From contig NC_090134.1 in assembly GCF_040581485.1 (NCBI RefSeq), positions 20,483,698-20,547,697 on the forward strand: a DNA stretch of 64,000 nucleotides, written 5' to 3'. The stretch is from Linepithema humile (lineage: Eukaryota > Arthropoda > Insecta > Hymenoptera > Formicidae). Shown piece after piece: positions 52,166-64,000 of this stretch (the stretch's first letter is position 1; each line of letters starts with the position of its first letter). The position numbers were made by a program, and so were the translations under genes. The notes beneath the pieces are model-generated. The model was given only the letters and a program-made list of their open reading frames with translations, was not told the DNA's origin and searched no databases.

Positions 52166-55100
52166 AAATGTAATCTACTCGGAGTGATTGTTTTTACGGA
52201 TCGCAATTAATCGTAACGGTGATTTAAGAAGACGCTGTACATTTTGCCGTGCGACTTATTAGATTAATTTATATTCGCTTCGCTTGCAATAAACGATTAA
52301 CGTTTTCTCACAAGGCACCATTAATTATCCGATGAAAATTATCCGGAAGAAAATCGTGAAATATGCGTGTGTAGCGCGCTCTAACTATAAAGAGCAGCTT
52401 ATATAGTTTTTAAAGCGTTCGCTTCTTTCATCGATTTGATAACATTCTTTTCCGATGCTTGCAAATAAAATTTTACCGATCAGCATTGTTTAGCGCTTAT
52501 TATACGACGGCATGGAAATAGCTTTCCGTACCTCGATACGTGTTCTAGTCAACGATTATACCGTTGAATCACCGTCGCGAGTCACCTGCGATCCTCAGCA
52601 TTTAGGTATCGATAAACACTTAAAAGATATGCCGTACTCTTTACGTGTAGGTGTATAAATTAAATGCATAGTGCCGTCGTCTTTAGCGATCAATCACTTT
52701 GGGCTTGCGAGATTACGGTAGCGTTGCGCTCGTAATATCGATTCTTGCTGTGCACCGGGCGATCGTGCGGCGATCCGCTCGCAGCCGATCGTCAGTAATC
52801 GTACAATTTTTAAGCGTATAGGGGAATGTTACGTGTGTAATGTGTTAATAATGGTGTATTACCACTCGTTATGGGCGTGCTTCTGCATTGATCGTTCGTA
52901 GTGTTTTGTTCGCGCGGAAGGATGGAAGCATAAATGAGCGAGAAGAAGCAACGAAGAGAGAAGGGATGAGAAAAAGGGTTGAGGCTTGTTTCTGAATGCT
53001 TTTAACGATATCGCTAGTTCCGTTGTGTGCGCATGGAAACGAATTTCTGTCACGCGTGTAAGCGTTCACGTATAGGCGCGCATTGTCGATATTTCATTTT
53101 TGCTACACAGTGAGACATTACGTCTAGAGAAAAAGTTAAACGCACGACATTCCATCTCTCGCATTTCCTGCTTTTTACCAGTTAACAATTGCGTTTATTT
53201 ATCTATATACATGGGTTGAACTAAGAAGGAAGACAAAATTGGCATACCGTTCATGAACATAGTCAAATTGAAAAAAAAATTAAATAAATAAATTGCGAGG
53301 TAACGGAGACGTTTTTAGAACGCGTGTTCGCGAGTGCGACGTACATTCGGCTAGGCGGCACGTACTTTCGCATTATTCAATGAGCGCGAAGACAGCGTAA
53401 TGGGTGAGAATGTATTGGAGAATGACGAAAAGTCGCATAAAAAAAAAAAGAGTTTTTATATTTGTTTATAGATGTGTGAGAATGTGCTGCATTCTTTAAG
53501 CAAGTTGTTAGTGAATTCCCTCCATATTGCTAATATACATAAAGGAAGTTAACTCAGATCGATTTCTGTCCGTACTTGAACATTCAGTACATAAAAAAAA
53601 AAAATATCGCTACTATTTTAAATAACGCTAAGTACAACGCTACAAGAGTTTGCCTATATTATTATTACAATTTATTGTCATCATTATTATTAATATTCTT
53701 ATTATTATACGATTGTGGCTACATTAACGTACTTAATATTAACGACTATCTATACAGGAGCATAGATTTGTATATTCGTCGGATAAGGCCCTTAATGTTT
53801 GCGTGTTAAGTAATAATTTTACTTACCCACATTTTACGAGGAAGACGCGAGGTGACAGGAACTGTGTAAAGTTTTATCCGGTTCGTTCACATGCGCTGCG
53901 AGCTGCCCGTAGAAGTACTTACATCTAGATTAATCGACGCGTCTCTACATGTTTATAAACGTAATCACGGGCGAGATAAAAGAAGAGAAAAAGAAAAAAA
54001 AGAAAGAAGAACGACGCTGCAACACACGCGACACGGATATAACACTCAAGCGCTTACTTATTAGGCTCGTATTACCTACACCTAAACCTGGTTCAAGCTA
54101 TTGAAAAGGTATTTAAGAGTGACGCGGGAGAGAAGTCATCGTGTTAAAGGCTCGCTAGCGAGGAAGCTCAACAGGATCTAGATCTCGGTTCTCACGAGAG
54201 AGTGTAACCAATCGAAAGCGCTCGTCGACGCAATTTTTTTACATCACACACGTAAGTCAATAATACGCGTAGCCGCGAAGTTGGAGCAACCTCGATCGCG
54301 CGGGACCATCTCTCGGGCTCGTCGAAACATCGTTTGCACCAGAGACAATGTTTTATAAGCACCGACTCATTTTTTTTACCCTCCTCTTCCCCGCTCCCCT
54401 CCACCCCCTCCCCCTCCGGGCCGAAACGAGCGACGCGATCCAAGTCCACGCGCGCGCGCATCCCGTCCGCGGATCGTGGTTGAGCTCCTCCAATTTGCGG
54501 ATCACCGTTACCGCGCGATTACATCTCGTCACGATCGAGCCTCCCACCGACACGGACGATTTCTTACGGTGAACATTTTTGTCATTTCGGATTGGAGACA
54601 CGCACGGCGGGAGTACGACCGGTTCCGATTGTGTTCGTGAAGAAAATGTAATTAGAGGCCTAATTGTTTTGCTGGCGATGTTACAGCGTGACGCCGTAAC
54701 GGTCCGATGCTCGATCGGTGAATGTAGGATCGTCGAAAGAGTCTCGGACACTTGTCTCGTATGATTTCCGACGAAGCCAAACCGCAATCAACCGGGCACC
54801 GACGATTTTACCTCGTCGTCGTTGACGGGACACGCGGTGCAGATTTATTCCCGCCACTTTTAAGAAGTATTACTGGGTAGAGAAGTACTTAAGTCGTTGC
54901 TACATAACAGTATAAGCTCTATCGCTTATTTTATACTTAGAGGTATTGTAATGTTTCGATTAGAGATAACATAATGGGAAAGTTGTATCTTAGTATAAGG
55001 TAGACTAATCTGTAAAGATAAGTAGTCAAATAAATGAAAAGTACATTTGATGTTGCAGACGATCCTTTTGCTTTATCGCTTTGAACCGAGAAACTCTAAA

Positions 55101-57507
55101 GTTCCAACCAGACGATTTAATCCAGTCACGATTGACAGCGCATATATTCATTTATTAAAAATACCAAAATTGGACAGAGAGAAAAGGTGGGTGGGCTTAG
55201 AAAAACGTGCCTATTTTTCTTGTTACTGATTTATTTATGTCATTTACGATCATAACAGAGAGCACTGCGTGCTCAAATATACAATATAGATATGTACTCG
55301 TTAGAAAAGTATACACATTGTCCATACCGATTATTGTTACTTGCCCATAAATTAGCTACATGCGAATACGATCGCTTTCATAAGTAGAGTAGGTTTTAAA
55401 CAAAGTGTTCATCTCTTTCGACTCGATTATAATAAGTCATTAACATACTTTTTACGTTTTATGAATGCACGTACACTAATTTGCATATTACTTTGTTCTT
55501 GTTCACATTCGTAGATACACGAGAGAGTTCATATTTTATAATTCGTACGTACGTATAATAGTACGCGATTCAATTTACATTTTAATTCACATTTTATAAT
55601 AAATAATGTCAGTAGTTCATTCATTCGAGGCAACTAAAAAAGTAAAGTACTTTGAAAGAACGTAAAAAACTTTAAATTTTTCTCTGAAATACGTAGTAAA
55701 AACAGAAAGCTCGGTTTAGCATCATATCCTGCGGAAGTTTTAATAATTCATAGCGGTATTAATGAAGAGCTCACATTTTACGTCATACTTTTTTTTATAG
55801 GTACAGCTTCTTGTTTAAATCACTACTCTCAATACGGAGCGACTGTTTCACATACTATTGAAATTGCATGAGAAAGCTCAGTCCTGTGGTAAAATGATCC
55901 ACTTGTACGAAAAATACAGCATCTTGTTTTTTTTTTTTCTTTAATTTTTTTTTTACTTTTATGGGCATCGCTGGAACAATGGAGTAGATGAGAAATTTTC
56001 AAGGAGAGATTTAGAAAGACGTTCCTTACGGCTTACAGGCAGGCATATAGATATCGAGAGATATTGACTCGAAATAGTGGAATAGTCTAGGATTATTACG
56101 GCACGCTTCTAGCATTTTCAACGCGCAAGAGTTTCTAACATTAAGCATGTGTGATTAAGAACGTACTACCTTCAATCATACTACTGCTACATCGTTATTT
56201 TGTCGGCACATTTTTTTCGCTAGACACTATGTCACTCGAAATATTGTTTATCACCAAATTTGATATCGTTTTTGTTTACCTACAGTTTGCGTAATATAAT
56301 TCTATATGTTAATTACGTATACTTTTTCGACTCACATCTCCATCTCTTTATGCAATCGGTAAGGGCTTATGACAATTAAAGTTAGACACTCTTGAAAAAA
56401 TCAAAAGAATACAAATCGCAATTATATCCACATTTTGTTTCTCATAAAATTTGGGGACTTGTTAGCGTTCCATTTCGACCCCATCCATTTTCCAGAAACG
56501 CCCATATTTCTTAGATATTCAGATTTGTTTCGTACATATTCTCGTGTAAATGTAATCGACTAAATATTTTTTAAAATATATTAATAAAGTACAATTCACA
56601 GATCTGTACTTGTTAAAGACATTCGCGTATTCTGGCCAAACGTAACTCTCAAAGAAATATTAGATTTCTCACTGAAAATCCATCTCTACGCTACTTTACT
56701 CCCTTTTCAAAATATTATATCCTTAAACGTACGCATGCACATAAATGATATATCCGTAATTTGTTAAATTATAAGAGAATTACATTGTTCGCCCTTTTCC
56801 ACTAAGTATATGTAATTCCTTATATACGATCTAGATGTATATTTTATTTATTATCAAGTTCACAATCTCGGATAGTCGCGTCAGCCGAACGTACACGCGT
56901 GCACGAAGCAGCCGCCCATGATTTCTGGATCACATTATGCATGTGTCGCTTGTACATATGTGTGTGCTAGTACGTATATGTTCAGATACATTATCACAAA
57001 TAGTGCCCGTCTCGTCGGACATTATCTCTAAACATACATCACGTTAATAGAACATTTGCGCAGAAGTGGTAGCGAGCGTGAAATAATAAACGGCGCACGG
57101 ATCCAATCGCGTTCGCTATCTTAGAAATCTATTCAATTGTACTCTGCTTGCTAAAGCAATCTGTCGTCTAAATCTGCCTGCACTAGTTTTCATCTTGCCT
57201 TCATCGAGGACAAGGCCTTGCATCCCTCTTTCACTCTCACGCTTATATTTGTCTTCTATAAAAACTTACCTATCTGATCTCGCGCGATTAATCTAAAGAC
57301 ATTTAAGCTACCGTCATGCTCAACATCACGTTGATAGGGAACAATTTCTACGGAGGGGAGGGTATCTGGATACAGTGACCTGCGTTTGAAATGGTGCGGG
57401 ACCAGCCTGCACAGAGAGACAAAGCAACGTAAATTTATCTCGTTTCCGTTTACTTATCGGATCGTCGGAATTGAGCAACGTATGATCGGTTTCGTTATGC
57501 CGGATCG

Positions 57508-57588
57508 TTTATTATTTCATGCCTGCTGCACGAGGTAAGGTTGCAAAGCACAGAGTTCGCCTTCCGGCTCTTTGAAACAGAGGTTGTA
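57508..57588 (-). other. Possible alternative terminal exon with polyadenylation signal
   Basis: On the minus strand a frame from 57588 to a TGA at 57517-57519 reads YNLCFKEPEGELCALQPY and five more residues, then stops; AATAAA follows at once (57513-57508). It lies 0.4 kb downstream of the synaptotagmin stop, where a strong donor overlaps that stop. The AAG just before 57588 is a weak acceptor, and joining it to the donor would put a different frame in use (ending at 57495), so the coding link is unproven. The hexamer alone could simply be the normal 3' end of synaptotagmin. Confidence 0.2.
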
Positions 57589-57962
57589 CTTAAGTCAGTC
57601 AAGCGATGTGCATTAAATGACGACAGAAGGAGACGATGTCCAAGCCGGCGTCCGACAATATTTGCGAGCTTTTGCAATGTTTAATTTCCGCCTTTTGTCT
57701 TCATCTGCAATGCAGCCTTTATCAAATTTTTATCAAATTAGAATCAGTGACTTGATATTGAAATATTTTATTCATATTTTAAAATTGAAATCTTTTTACT
57801 AGCGTGAAAAAGTTGCCAGTTTGCAAAATGAAAATAAGTTTCGAAAGCCATGATGAATATAATGATAATAATAGAGGATTTTTATCATGGAAATGTTTTA
57901 GATTTTCATTGGATTATCAATACGTGTCGAAGTAACTTAGACACCAGTGAGATTTAATTGAC

Positions 57963-58674
57963 TCACCTACTGTTTAAGCAGCTCAGGCTTACTGGAAGTG
58001 GATCGGAGTCCACAGCTGGGATATGACCAGCCACAGTCTCCATCAACGGGTACCATTGCGCCACCGGTTTTCTTGGATTATCCAACATCTCCAGCCAGTG
58101 ATCTCGGCCGATCCCAATGAAGCTCGATCCAATCGCCGTGCATCCCATTAACTCATTCGATCCAATTCTAACATATTGATTTCGTAGATATTTACTTTTT
58201 CATTCGAAAATTCTGCAAAATGTGCTCAAAATTTTCTCTCACCTGTCGTAATCAATTACTTTCACTATAAGACTGACATCCTCAACATTGTCAGCGGGAA
58301 CATCGAAAACAAGCGCTTCATTGTAAACCGGATAAAGAGTGTTTTTCTTCACCGTCGTCTTCTTCTTCTTTATTCTTTTGCCTTGACACAGCAGATAAAC
58401 TTTCACGTAAGGATCTGAGGAAAAAATAAAGTGAATTTAGTCAATATGTGAAGTACACTTTTTCGAATCGCAAAGATAAATTTAATAATATCTTTGGCGA
58501 TAATATTACATCGATAACATCGTAAAGGAACGTTCGATTTATCTTGTCCGCACCTGATTTGCCCGTTATATCCATTGCCTTCAGATTTCTAGCTTTGATG
58601 ACGGTTAACGTTAAGCGACCGGCCGTTGGCAGATAGCATAATGATAACATCAATTCTCCGAGATCTACTTTTTC
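57963..58674 (-). CDS. Synaptotagmin C2B exons and C-terminal tail
   Basis: Three exons (58674-58554, 58414-58243, 58167-57963) encode C2B. Loop 1 reads MDITGKSDPYVKVYLL, with both expected aspartates. The polybasic strand is strong (RIKKKKTTVKK), which in this family binds PIP2 and SNAREs. Loop 3 reads IDYDRIGSNELMG: two aspartates are kept, and the last position is Glu where Syt1 has Asp, a conservative change. The domain closes with GRDHWLEMLDNPRKP. The tail (ETVAGHIPAVDSDPLPVSLS and six more residues) ends at a TGA at 57965-57963 that overlaps a consensus splice donor. Confidence 0.94.
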
Positions 58675-59824
58675 CTGTGAAAATATTCGTATTGAAACGT
58701 CAGTGTTTATCTTATAACTGTTCTGCAATAACCGTTTATCTTGTTATAAAATAGGTACCTGTAAAGCGCAGAGGATGTCCATCGTATATTCAATTTCTTG
58801 CTCGAGGTCGGTACAATCTATGAGTCCTTTAAGGACCACTTGTCCAATAAGATCGTGACGCGAAAACCGATCGAAGTCGTAGACTGAGAATTGTAGATAG
58901 CGTTCCCTCAATTCTTCGTACGATACGCTGATAAAAGGAATATATCATATTTAGTTTTCTGTCAATTTTTTTATAGTGATTTAATTTCCTTATTCCGAAC
59001 AATAAACCTTTGAAAACTAAATTCGACGAGTTTCGACGTTTGTAAATTGCCTTACCTAAAAATGAACGTTTCATTGAATATTGGATTTAAATTCTTCCTA
59101 TGTACTTTTGTTTGAAATTTCTTCTTTCTGTCGGGCAACAGATACACTTTGACGTACGGATCACTGCTGCCTGTTACATCCTTTATTGGCAACTCGCGAG
59201 CTTCCAAAACCTAACATCAAAGAAGCAAACGTCGTCAGATTTAAAGGACGAGATTATACAAGAATGGGATAACGCAGAGATAATATTATGCTTTCACACA
59301 GATGGAAATTAGAATAACATAAAATGCTATTTTTATCTTGCACGTTCAAACTTGCAGTTAGTAACAAAAAAAAAGTCGTTATATAAAGTTAAAACATTAA
59401 TTAAAAAAAAGTCATTAAAATTAATTAAAATATTAACCAAAAGAGTTAAAATTAATTAATACATTACATAATCTCACGTATTACGTGACCGGTGCAAAGC
59501 CTGGCTTTTATAAATAAATATATGGACGATAGTTTATATAAAAATATTATTGCGGTTTTATGTAATGCACGATGAAATGCGGCAAAGACCGATAACAGCA
59601 CTGCATATTTAAATTTATCTGCTGTGACGCGTGGTCTACCGTACATAACTGATCTTAATGCACTTGAATTCACGTACAGAAATAGCTTAATGTAGCTGGC
59701 ATTACCTAATCCATATTACACGGTAATGCCAGCACAGTGGAGGATGTGTCCATCAGAAATGCAATATTCTGTTACTTCATTATCGTTATCCAATATCTCA
59801 CTTGCTGAATATAATCCGGATAGA

Positions 59825-59863
<39 letters not shown>

Positions 59864-61074
59864 GTACATATATATATATATAGCTTACACAACGCAGTTA
59901 AAATACAAATTCGATCATTTTCGTGGATAATACGTTTTTAATTATTAGCTATTTTCCAGTTCGGCAAAAATTTCATAATGTTAGAACTGATAATTTATAT
60001 TGTTTATATATATCATTTATTGTAATATTTTCTGTTTGCATTTTGTGATTCGAGAGAAAATAAATTCATGTTGTGTGATGTGTGTTCATATTATGCAACA
60101 ATTTTCATGCTCAACACAATAATTATTATTTATAGAAATTGAAAATATTATTATACTTACTTTGACAACGAGTCCTTCGATTTCTTTATCATAGCGAAGA
60201 GCAAAATGCAGTTTTCCGGCATATTCCATTTCTGTTGTACTGGAGCTTTCCGCGCTTTCTTGCCTCACGAGCTCTTTTTTATATAATTCCGGCTGCAAGG
60301 TTTATTATTTACAGTAATATTATATATTTCAAAAATTAAGATAAATAAAAATAAAGCTTGAAATTGTGATTCCAATTATTTATACGTTCACATGCTATCG
60401 ATTAAATATCACGGAATAAAAATGAGAGACGAAAAACAGAGAGATGTTTATAGGATTCTACATGTTATATGATAAGCTTATTTCAAAATCAAATGACATC
60501 GCGTGCATGTATTTGCATTTGAATATCCATTATCATATTAAGATGCAGATATCTGCATCTCATCGTACAGATAAATACCTTAATAAGACCAAGACTAGAG
60601 TCGCTGCGATTCTCGAAACTGCAAATACTGAATTTAATGTTGGGTAGATCAAGTCGGTGCGATAACTGGCGTTGGAAACTTTGATGTCTCATCGGTACGA
60701 TGGGTAAAGTGGTTTGACGCAATACCTGGCGAAATATCAAAGATTGAGGTAATTACAAAATTTTACAAAAAAAAAAAAAGAAAAAAATGCCTTTGATTCT
60801 GCCAGCAATACCTTCTTATTATCCTTCTGTTCTTGAACATATTCGTGAGTAATCGGTTCCGATTGGAGATCCGGAAGAGAGTGACTAATGCGAATCGCGT
60901 TTTGCTGAGTCTGATCGGACTCGGTATTCTCTACATTCTCGTGCCGAGTCATGCTCATCAGCCATCGCCAAGTGGAAGAGCATTGGAAGCTCACCGCAGC
61001 CAGGAGGACTAGGCCAACCAAGGCCACTCCTGCTCCTATTAGAAGCTGATAGGGAAAGTTCTCGCTCCATTCCT
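57963..61074 (-). CDS. Synaptotagmin (anchor, linker, C2A, C2B), 5' end missing
   Basis: Synaptotagmins are vesicle membrane proteins whose two C2 domains bind calcium and phospholipid and drive regulated fusion. Eight minus-strand exons, in transcript order: 61074-60812, 60725-60579, 60292-60161, 59210-59056, 58927-58759, 58674-58554, 58414-58243, 58167-57963. All have AG/GT borders and matching phases and give about 454 residues. A membrane segment (LLIGAGVALVGLVLLAAV) lies at residues 11-28, followed by a linker, C2A and C2B, ending PRKPVAQWYPL plus a 26-residue tail. The first exon seen starts in phase 1 without an ATG, so a short N-terminal coding exon lies upstream. The C2B features (LCYLPTAGRLTLTVIKARNL, HWLEMLDNPRKP) suggest the Syt3/6/9/10 or insect Syt-alpha/beta group rather than Syt1, 4 or 7; I cannot fix the exact paralogue. 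It is transcribed towards rugose. Confidence 0.95.
58759..60292 (-). CDS. Synaptotagmin C2A exons
   Basis: Three exons (60292-60161, 59210-59056, 58927-58759). The first begins with a linker, PELYKKELVRQESAESSS, and enters C2A at GKLHFALRYDKEIEGLVVK. The second has loop 1, LPIKDVTGSSDPYVKVYLL, then RKKKFQTKVHRKNLNPIFNE. The third has loop 3, YDFDRFSRHDLIGQVVLKG. All five calcium-coordinating aspartates (two in loop 1, three in loop 3) are present, so C2A should bind calcium. The introns are phase 0, phase 2 and phase 0, consistent with the joined reading frame. Confidence 0.95.
59824..59882. repeat. TA microsatellite in a synaptotagmin intron
   Basis: A run of alternating TA broken by GTATATGTACA, within the intron between the exons at 59210 and 60161. 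A simple repeat, likely variable in length between individuals. Confidence 0.95.
60579..61074 (-). CDS. Synaptotagmin membrane anchor and linker exons
   Basis: Two exons (61074-60812 and 60725-60579). The first starts in phase 1 after TTTTACAG with a split codon followed by EWSENFPYQ, a short luminal segment, then the single membrane span and a Cys-Ser-Ser juxtamembrane stretch of the kind often palmitoylated in this family. The linker is Ser/Gln-rich (ESDQTQQNAIRISHSLPDLQ). The second exon carries LRQTTLPIVPMRHQSFQRQL and a conserved-looking FSICSFENRSDSSLGLIK. No ATG suitable for a start exists in the first exon before the membrane span. Confidence 0.9.
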
Positions 61075-61391
61075 CTGTAAAATGGAGCGCTTGTTACCGG
61101 CGATTCGTCGCGGACGAATAAACATCGGTGAAATTGCATATAAAATATAAATGCGACGTCAATATAAAAATATTATACAATAAAAAATTTGTAAGACATA
61201 ACCACGCGATGAGGATTTTTCATATATTTTTAGCTCGCTTCTCGAAACTTACGAAAAGCCTTTTAAACATTTCGCAAAATGTTACGCTGCGTAGGTAGAC
61301 CGTACAACGCGGTGAAAGGATCGAATAAAATATTTATTCGTGCAGTCGTACATACTGCAAAACATTACGTTCATGTAATTTTAGTAACAAG

Positions 61392-61951
61392 ATAATTAGA
61401 ATCATATTACGTAAGCTGCTAATTGCGTCGAGGATCATAAAATTCCAAACCGCTACTCGCGAGATAGATGGAGCATCCGTTATTAAAGAAAAAGAAAAAA
61501 CAAAACTTCCGTATGACGTTTGGGTTTACGTAGTAAAAAGAAAAGGATGAAAATGAGAAAGACCCTTTAAGTAAATTGCGCGCGTATGTCTGCGGGGAAT
61601 ACACCATTGTGTACATCCTACGACAAAGAGAAAGGTATCCTTGGCGCGAAGAGAGGTATACCGACGCTTCGTGGTTGAACGAGCTTTCCGTTCTCGTTTA
61701 CGTCGAGAACAATGTGGTGTCCTGCTAATGATAGAAATATCTTTGCTTTTGCTTCAACGTGAAACAAGTCACCAGATACATGTATACGTACATATATATA
61801 TATATACAATATATAATATATCATATGCGTACATACGTAATCTATATAATTAGAATCATAATATGTAAGATGTTAATGCCGTTGGATATTATAAAACCGC
61901 GGCTCGTGAAATAAATAGAGTATTCGCCATAAAAGAAAAAGTAAAATTCCG
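61392..61951. repeat. Diverged direct duplication (two ~110-bp copies)
   Basis: Copy one (61392-61511) and copy two (61846-61951) share the start ATAATTAGAATCAT, the middle GTAAG, CATAAAA/TATAAAA and CTCG, and the end AAAGAAAAAG followed by TTCCG, with scattered changes and short gaps. Both have the same orientation and are about 455 bp apart. The sequence between them is unique and includes a TA repeat. Origin as a small repeat element or a local duplication cannot be told. Confidence 0.6.
61791..61824. repeat. TA-rich microsatellite
   Basis: Alternating TA bases with a single ACAA interruption, lying between the two copies of the local duplication upstream of synaptotagmin. Low-complexity DNA only. 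Confidence 0.85.
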
Positions 61952-64000
61952 CACAGTGTATTTCCCTTTGACATACTTCGTGCAACTTTCAACTTTGCGA
62001 TCTAATCAAGTTCAGAGATAAAAACTCAATTTACGTTAAAAACATTGCTTTAGCTACACGCCAATAATCGTTTATATATTTAACTTGCTTTTTGCTTTTT
62101 GCTTTCAAAAGATAAATTTTTACGTGGATTTTATTTTTACCTTTTTTTTTAAAATAAAATAAAAAATAGTTTTTAAATACTTTAATTTATAAAAGTTGAA
62201 CGTATATTTTCACATTTGCTTATTGACTAAAATATTAGTAACAAAAATTATTTTGCAAGATTGACTGTCGTTAAGTTATTAGAAATATCTCTATATGTGT
62301 GTCTACATATTGGAAGTAATCGGGAATCCATGTGCGTTTGGTCGTACAGAACCATTGATTGATTAAATGGCGCGTGTACGCGTTGCACACATCACAACCT
62401 TTTTCCTCTTGCTATCTTTGTGTGCGCGTATCATCGTTGTTTAAAAAATGAAATGGGGCGTAGTGTATCTTTTATCTTTTAAAACAATGAAACAAAATCG
62501 ACAAACAAAACCGTGTGCGGAGTTTTTTGTTTGTTGCCACTTGCAACGGATATGAAATGGAGTCACATGAACAAGGCCGCGCGTAGCTTTATTGTTACAT
62601 TGTAAAGTTTTCACTTGTTATTACGATAACCGATGTCTCGTGTCAAGTTAACTTTGCATGCCTTGCGCTATATTCAACCATACCCAAGTGAAATCGCATT
62701 GCGTTTCAACACAGCAGCTTTTTCATAAATAAGAACATTTATTATGAGAAGCATGAAATATGCTCTTAAAATCTTAGCAGCGACGCAAATTCGTAATAGA
62801 CGGAAATATTGCAAGGAAATTTTAATTTTTGTAATTCAGTTTCAAACTTCTGATCTGCAATCTGATCTATTCGGCCCCTTTTTTCGCGCTATTTCGACAA
62901 ACCATGTCCAAAAAATGTCTAATTTTTATTTTATTCGTTCATTCTTTTGATAATTATATCTCTTTCGAACATGATACGATAGAAAGGAAGATTGAGAATG
63001 CTTTTAACGGTATTGAAAACAAATGTCATCGTAAGTTAGCGTTGTCCAGCGCATTGTGCGTATTTACGCTGTGAGTTCATACTCGCGTGACCAATTCATG
63101 AAGTTTGCAGCGCGGATACGATTTACGAGATTTACTTCTGCGCTATACCGGGACACAGCGGACACATACGGTAAAGTGATTGATGAGCTTTATAGTAAAT
63201 TATGGGGTTACTGCCACCGCACGATGTCTGATGTTTGTCTCGCGATGGCCAGATAATAACTGAGTTTTGTTTCCTGAACTTTCGCGAGCCTTTTCTCCAT
63301 GTGTAAATAAATCACTTTGATACTTCGTAATTCTCAATCATGTTTTATGTAGAAATAAAAATTTAAATTATAAAATAAATCATAAAATGTTACAGTTATT
63401 TTTTGATCCGAAATACGCTCCGATAAATTCTGTAAAACATTTTGTACGACAATTAATAAATCAAAACCAATATGTTTCATTATATTGTCGTTATTACAAC
63501 ATAATTAACAAATAGACATTGAAAATGGATAACTAACCATATTTAAACAGATTGCCGTCAATTGTTTCAGATAATTATTAAATTTATCGCGTATATTATT
63601 ACGCAATCAAAAATTGAAATACTGATATTATTTCAACATTGATATATCCACTATCAATGTGATCGGAAATTCGATTTCGAAACATAATAGCACTTGAAAG
63701 AGCAATAACTGAAAACAATTGATCTTATTTCTCCAATCTCTTCTATTAATCGAGTTTCCATCTGCACAGGGCGATATATGCACTTGTCATCTTGTCAAAA
63801 CCAAGCCAATAAACTTTTGCATTTATTGAGTTTTTTTCATCTTTTGTGCGACATGCTCGTTACCCCTGACCTCTGACGTTGCACGATATGAAAGTCCGAA
63901 CAGAATGCTTTGCGTGCCATGTTAAAGTGCTTGCAAGGCTAACGTTGATCTTATAAAGCTAACATGGAATTTATGTACATCCTCTGGTTATGTGACCTAC

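Larger units (their letters stand above)
50193..57516. other. 3' regions of the convergent rugose and synaptotagmin genes
   Basis: No protein-coding gene is recognised here. The rugose 3' UTR starts at 50193; AATAAA hexamers on the + strand occur near 50543, 52287 and 55030, and which one is used cannot be told. The synaptotagmin 3' UTR enters from the other side; TTTATT (AATAAA on the minus strand) occurs at 57508 and around 56840. A CpG-rich island at about 54190-54840 contains arginine-rich frames on both strands but no known protein. The 5' part up to about 53.5 kb is mixed in composition, and the 55-57.5 kb part is AT-rich. Confidence 0.5.
61075..64000. other. Synaptotagmin upstream intron or flank; no exon recognised
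   Basis: AT-rich sequence upstream of the first synaptotagmin exon seen. It should contain, or lie downstream of, the missing first coding exon, but no ATG-containing frame with a matching phase-1 donor could be picked out with confidence. A consensus minus-strand donor (GTAAGT) at about 61254 follows a six-codon ATG frame, but in phase 0, which does not fit. A diverged duplication (61392-61951) and a TA repeat (61791-61824) are the only other structures seen. Confidence 0.5.

Noticed and set aside
52016..52210. Plus-strand Lys/Arg/Glu-rich frame
   Set aside because: Translation of a purine-only low-complexity tract.
61618..61824. Minus-strand frame with a peptide-like stretch (HHIVLDVNENGK)
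   Set aside because: Starts in a TA repeat, ends at a TAG, and has no phase-compatible link to the synaptotagmin exons; I recognise no domain.
1..64000. CRISPR arrays, tRNA or rRNA genes, transposases, known microRNAs
   Set aside because: No spaced direct-repeat array, cloverleaf, rRNA-like stretch, transposase motif or familiar microRNA seed hairpin was seen on reading; a covariance-model search would be needed to exclude small RNA genes.

Overview
The window is nuclear DNA from an insect, most likely a hymenopteran such as an ant or bee. It has multi-exon genes with GT-AG introns, long AT-rich introns broken by CpG-rich islands, and proteins of clear insect and bilaterian type. No bacterial, organellar or viral gene and no recognisable transposase was seen. 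The order is an inference from base composition and gene content; the insect assignment is firmer.

Four genes are well supported. (1) The 3' part of the neurobeachin / rugose gene runs on the + strand from 35271 to 50192. Sixteen exons join without a frame break into 751 residues: the second half of the PH-BEACH domain, a full BEACH domain and the C-terminal WD40 repeats. Its 5' part is not recognisable here, so positions 1-35270 look like one very long intron. (2, 3) Two intronless mab-21 family genes lie inside that intron on the opposite strand (23278-24375 and 27332-28432). Vertebrates have the same nesting (MAB21L1 in NBEA), so this is probably an ancient arrangement, here with a tandem pair. 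(4) A synaptotagmin lies on the minus strand, tail to tail with rugose (57963-61074). Eight exons encode a membrane anchor, a linker and the C2A and C2B domains; the first coding exon is missing.

Layout: 1-23277 is intron with CpG-rich islands (near 4.2-4.7, 7.3-8.1, 10.3-10.8, 14.2-14.6, 16.1-17.1 and 18.4-19.4 kb) and a striking combined 3'/5' splice site at 13953/13954 that looks like a recursive-splicing point. 23.3-28.4 kb holds the mab-21 pair. 28.4-35.3 kb is intron with one unexplained hydrophobic ORF. 35.3-50.2 kb holds the rugose exons. 50.2-57.9 kb holds the 3' ends of the two convergent genes. 58-61.1 kb is synaptotagmin. 61.1-64 kb is AT-rich upstream or intron sequence with a diverged duplication.

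The functions fit a neural and developmental block: rugose/neurobeachin in membrane-protein trafficking at synapses, synaptotagmin in calcium-regulated vesicle fusion, and mab-21 proteins in neural and sensory development. I found no wholly new system. The best leads are the candidate recursive splice site, the nested tandem mab-21 pair, a perfect ecdysone-receptor-type palindrome beside a CACGTG box at 42.4 kb, and a strong splice donor overlapping the synaptotagmin stop codon.
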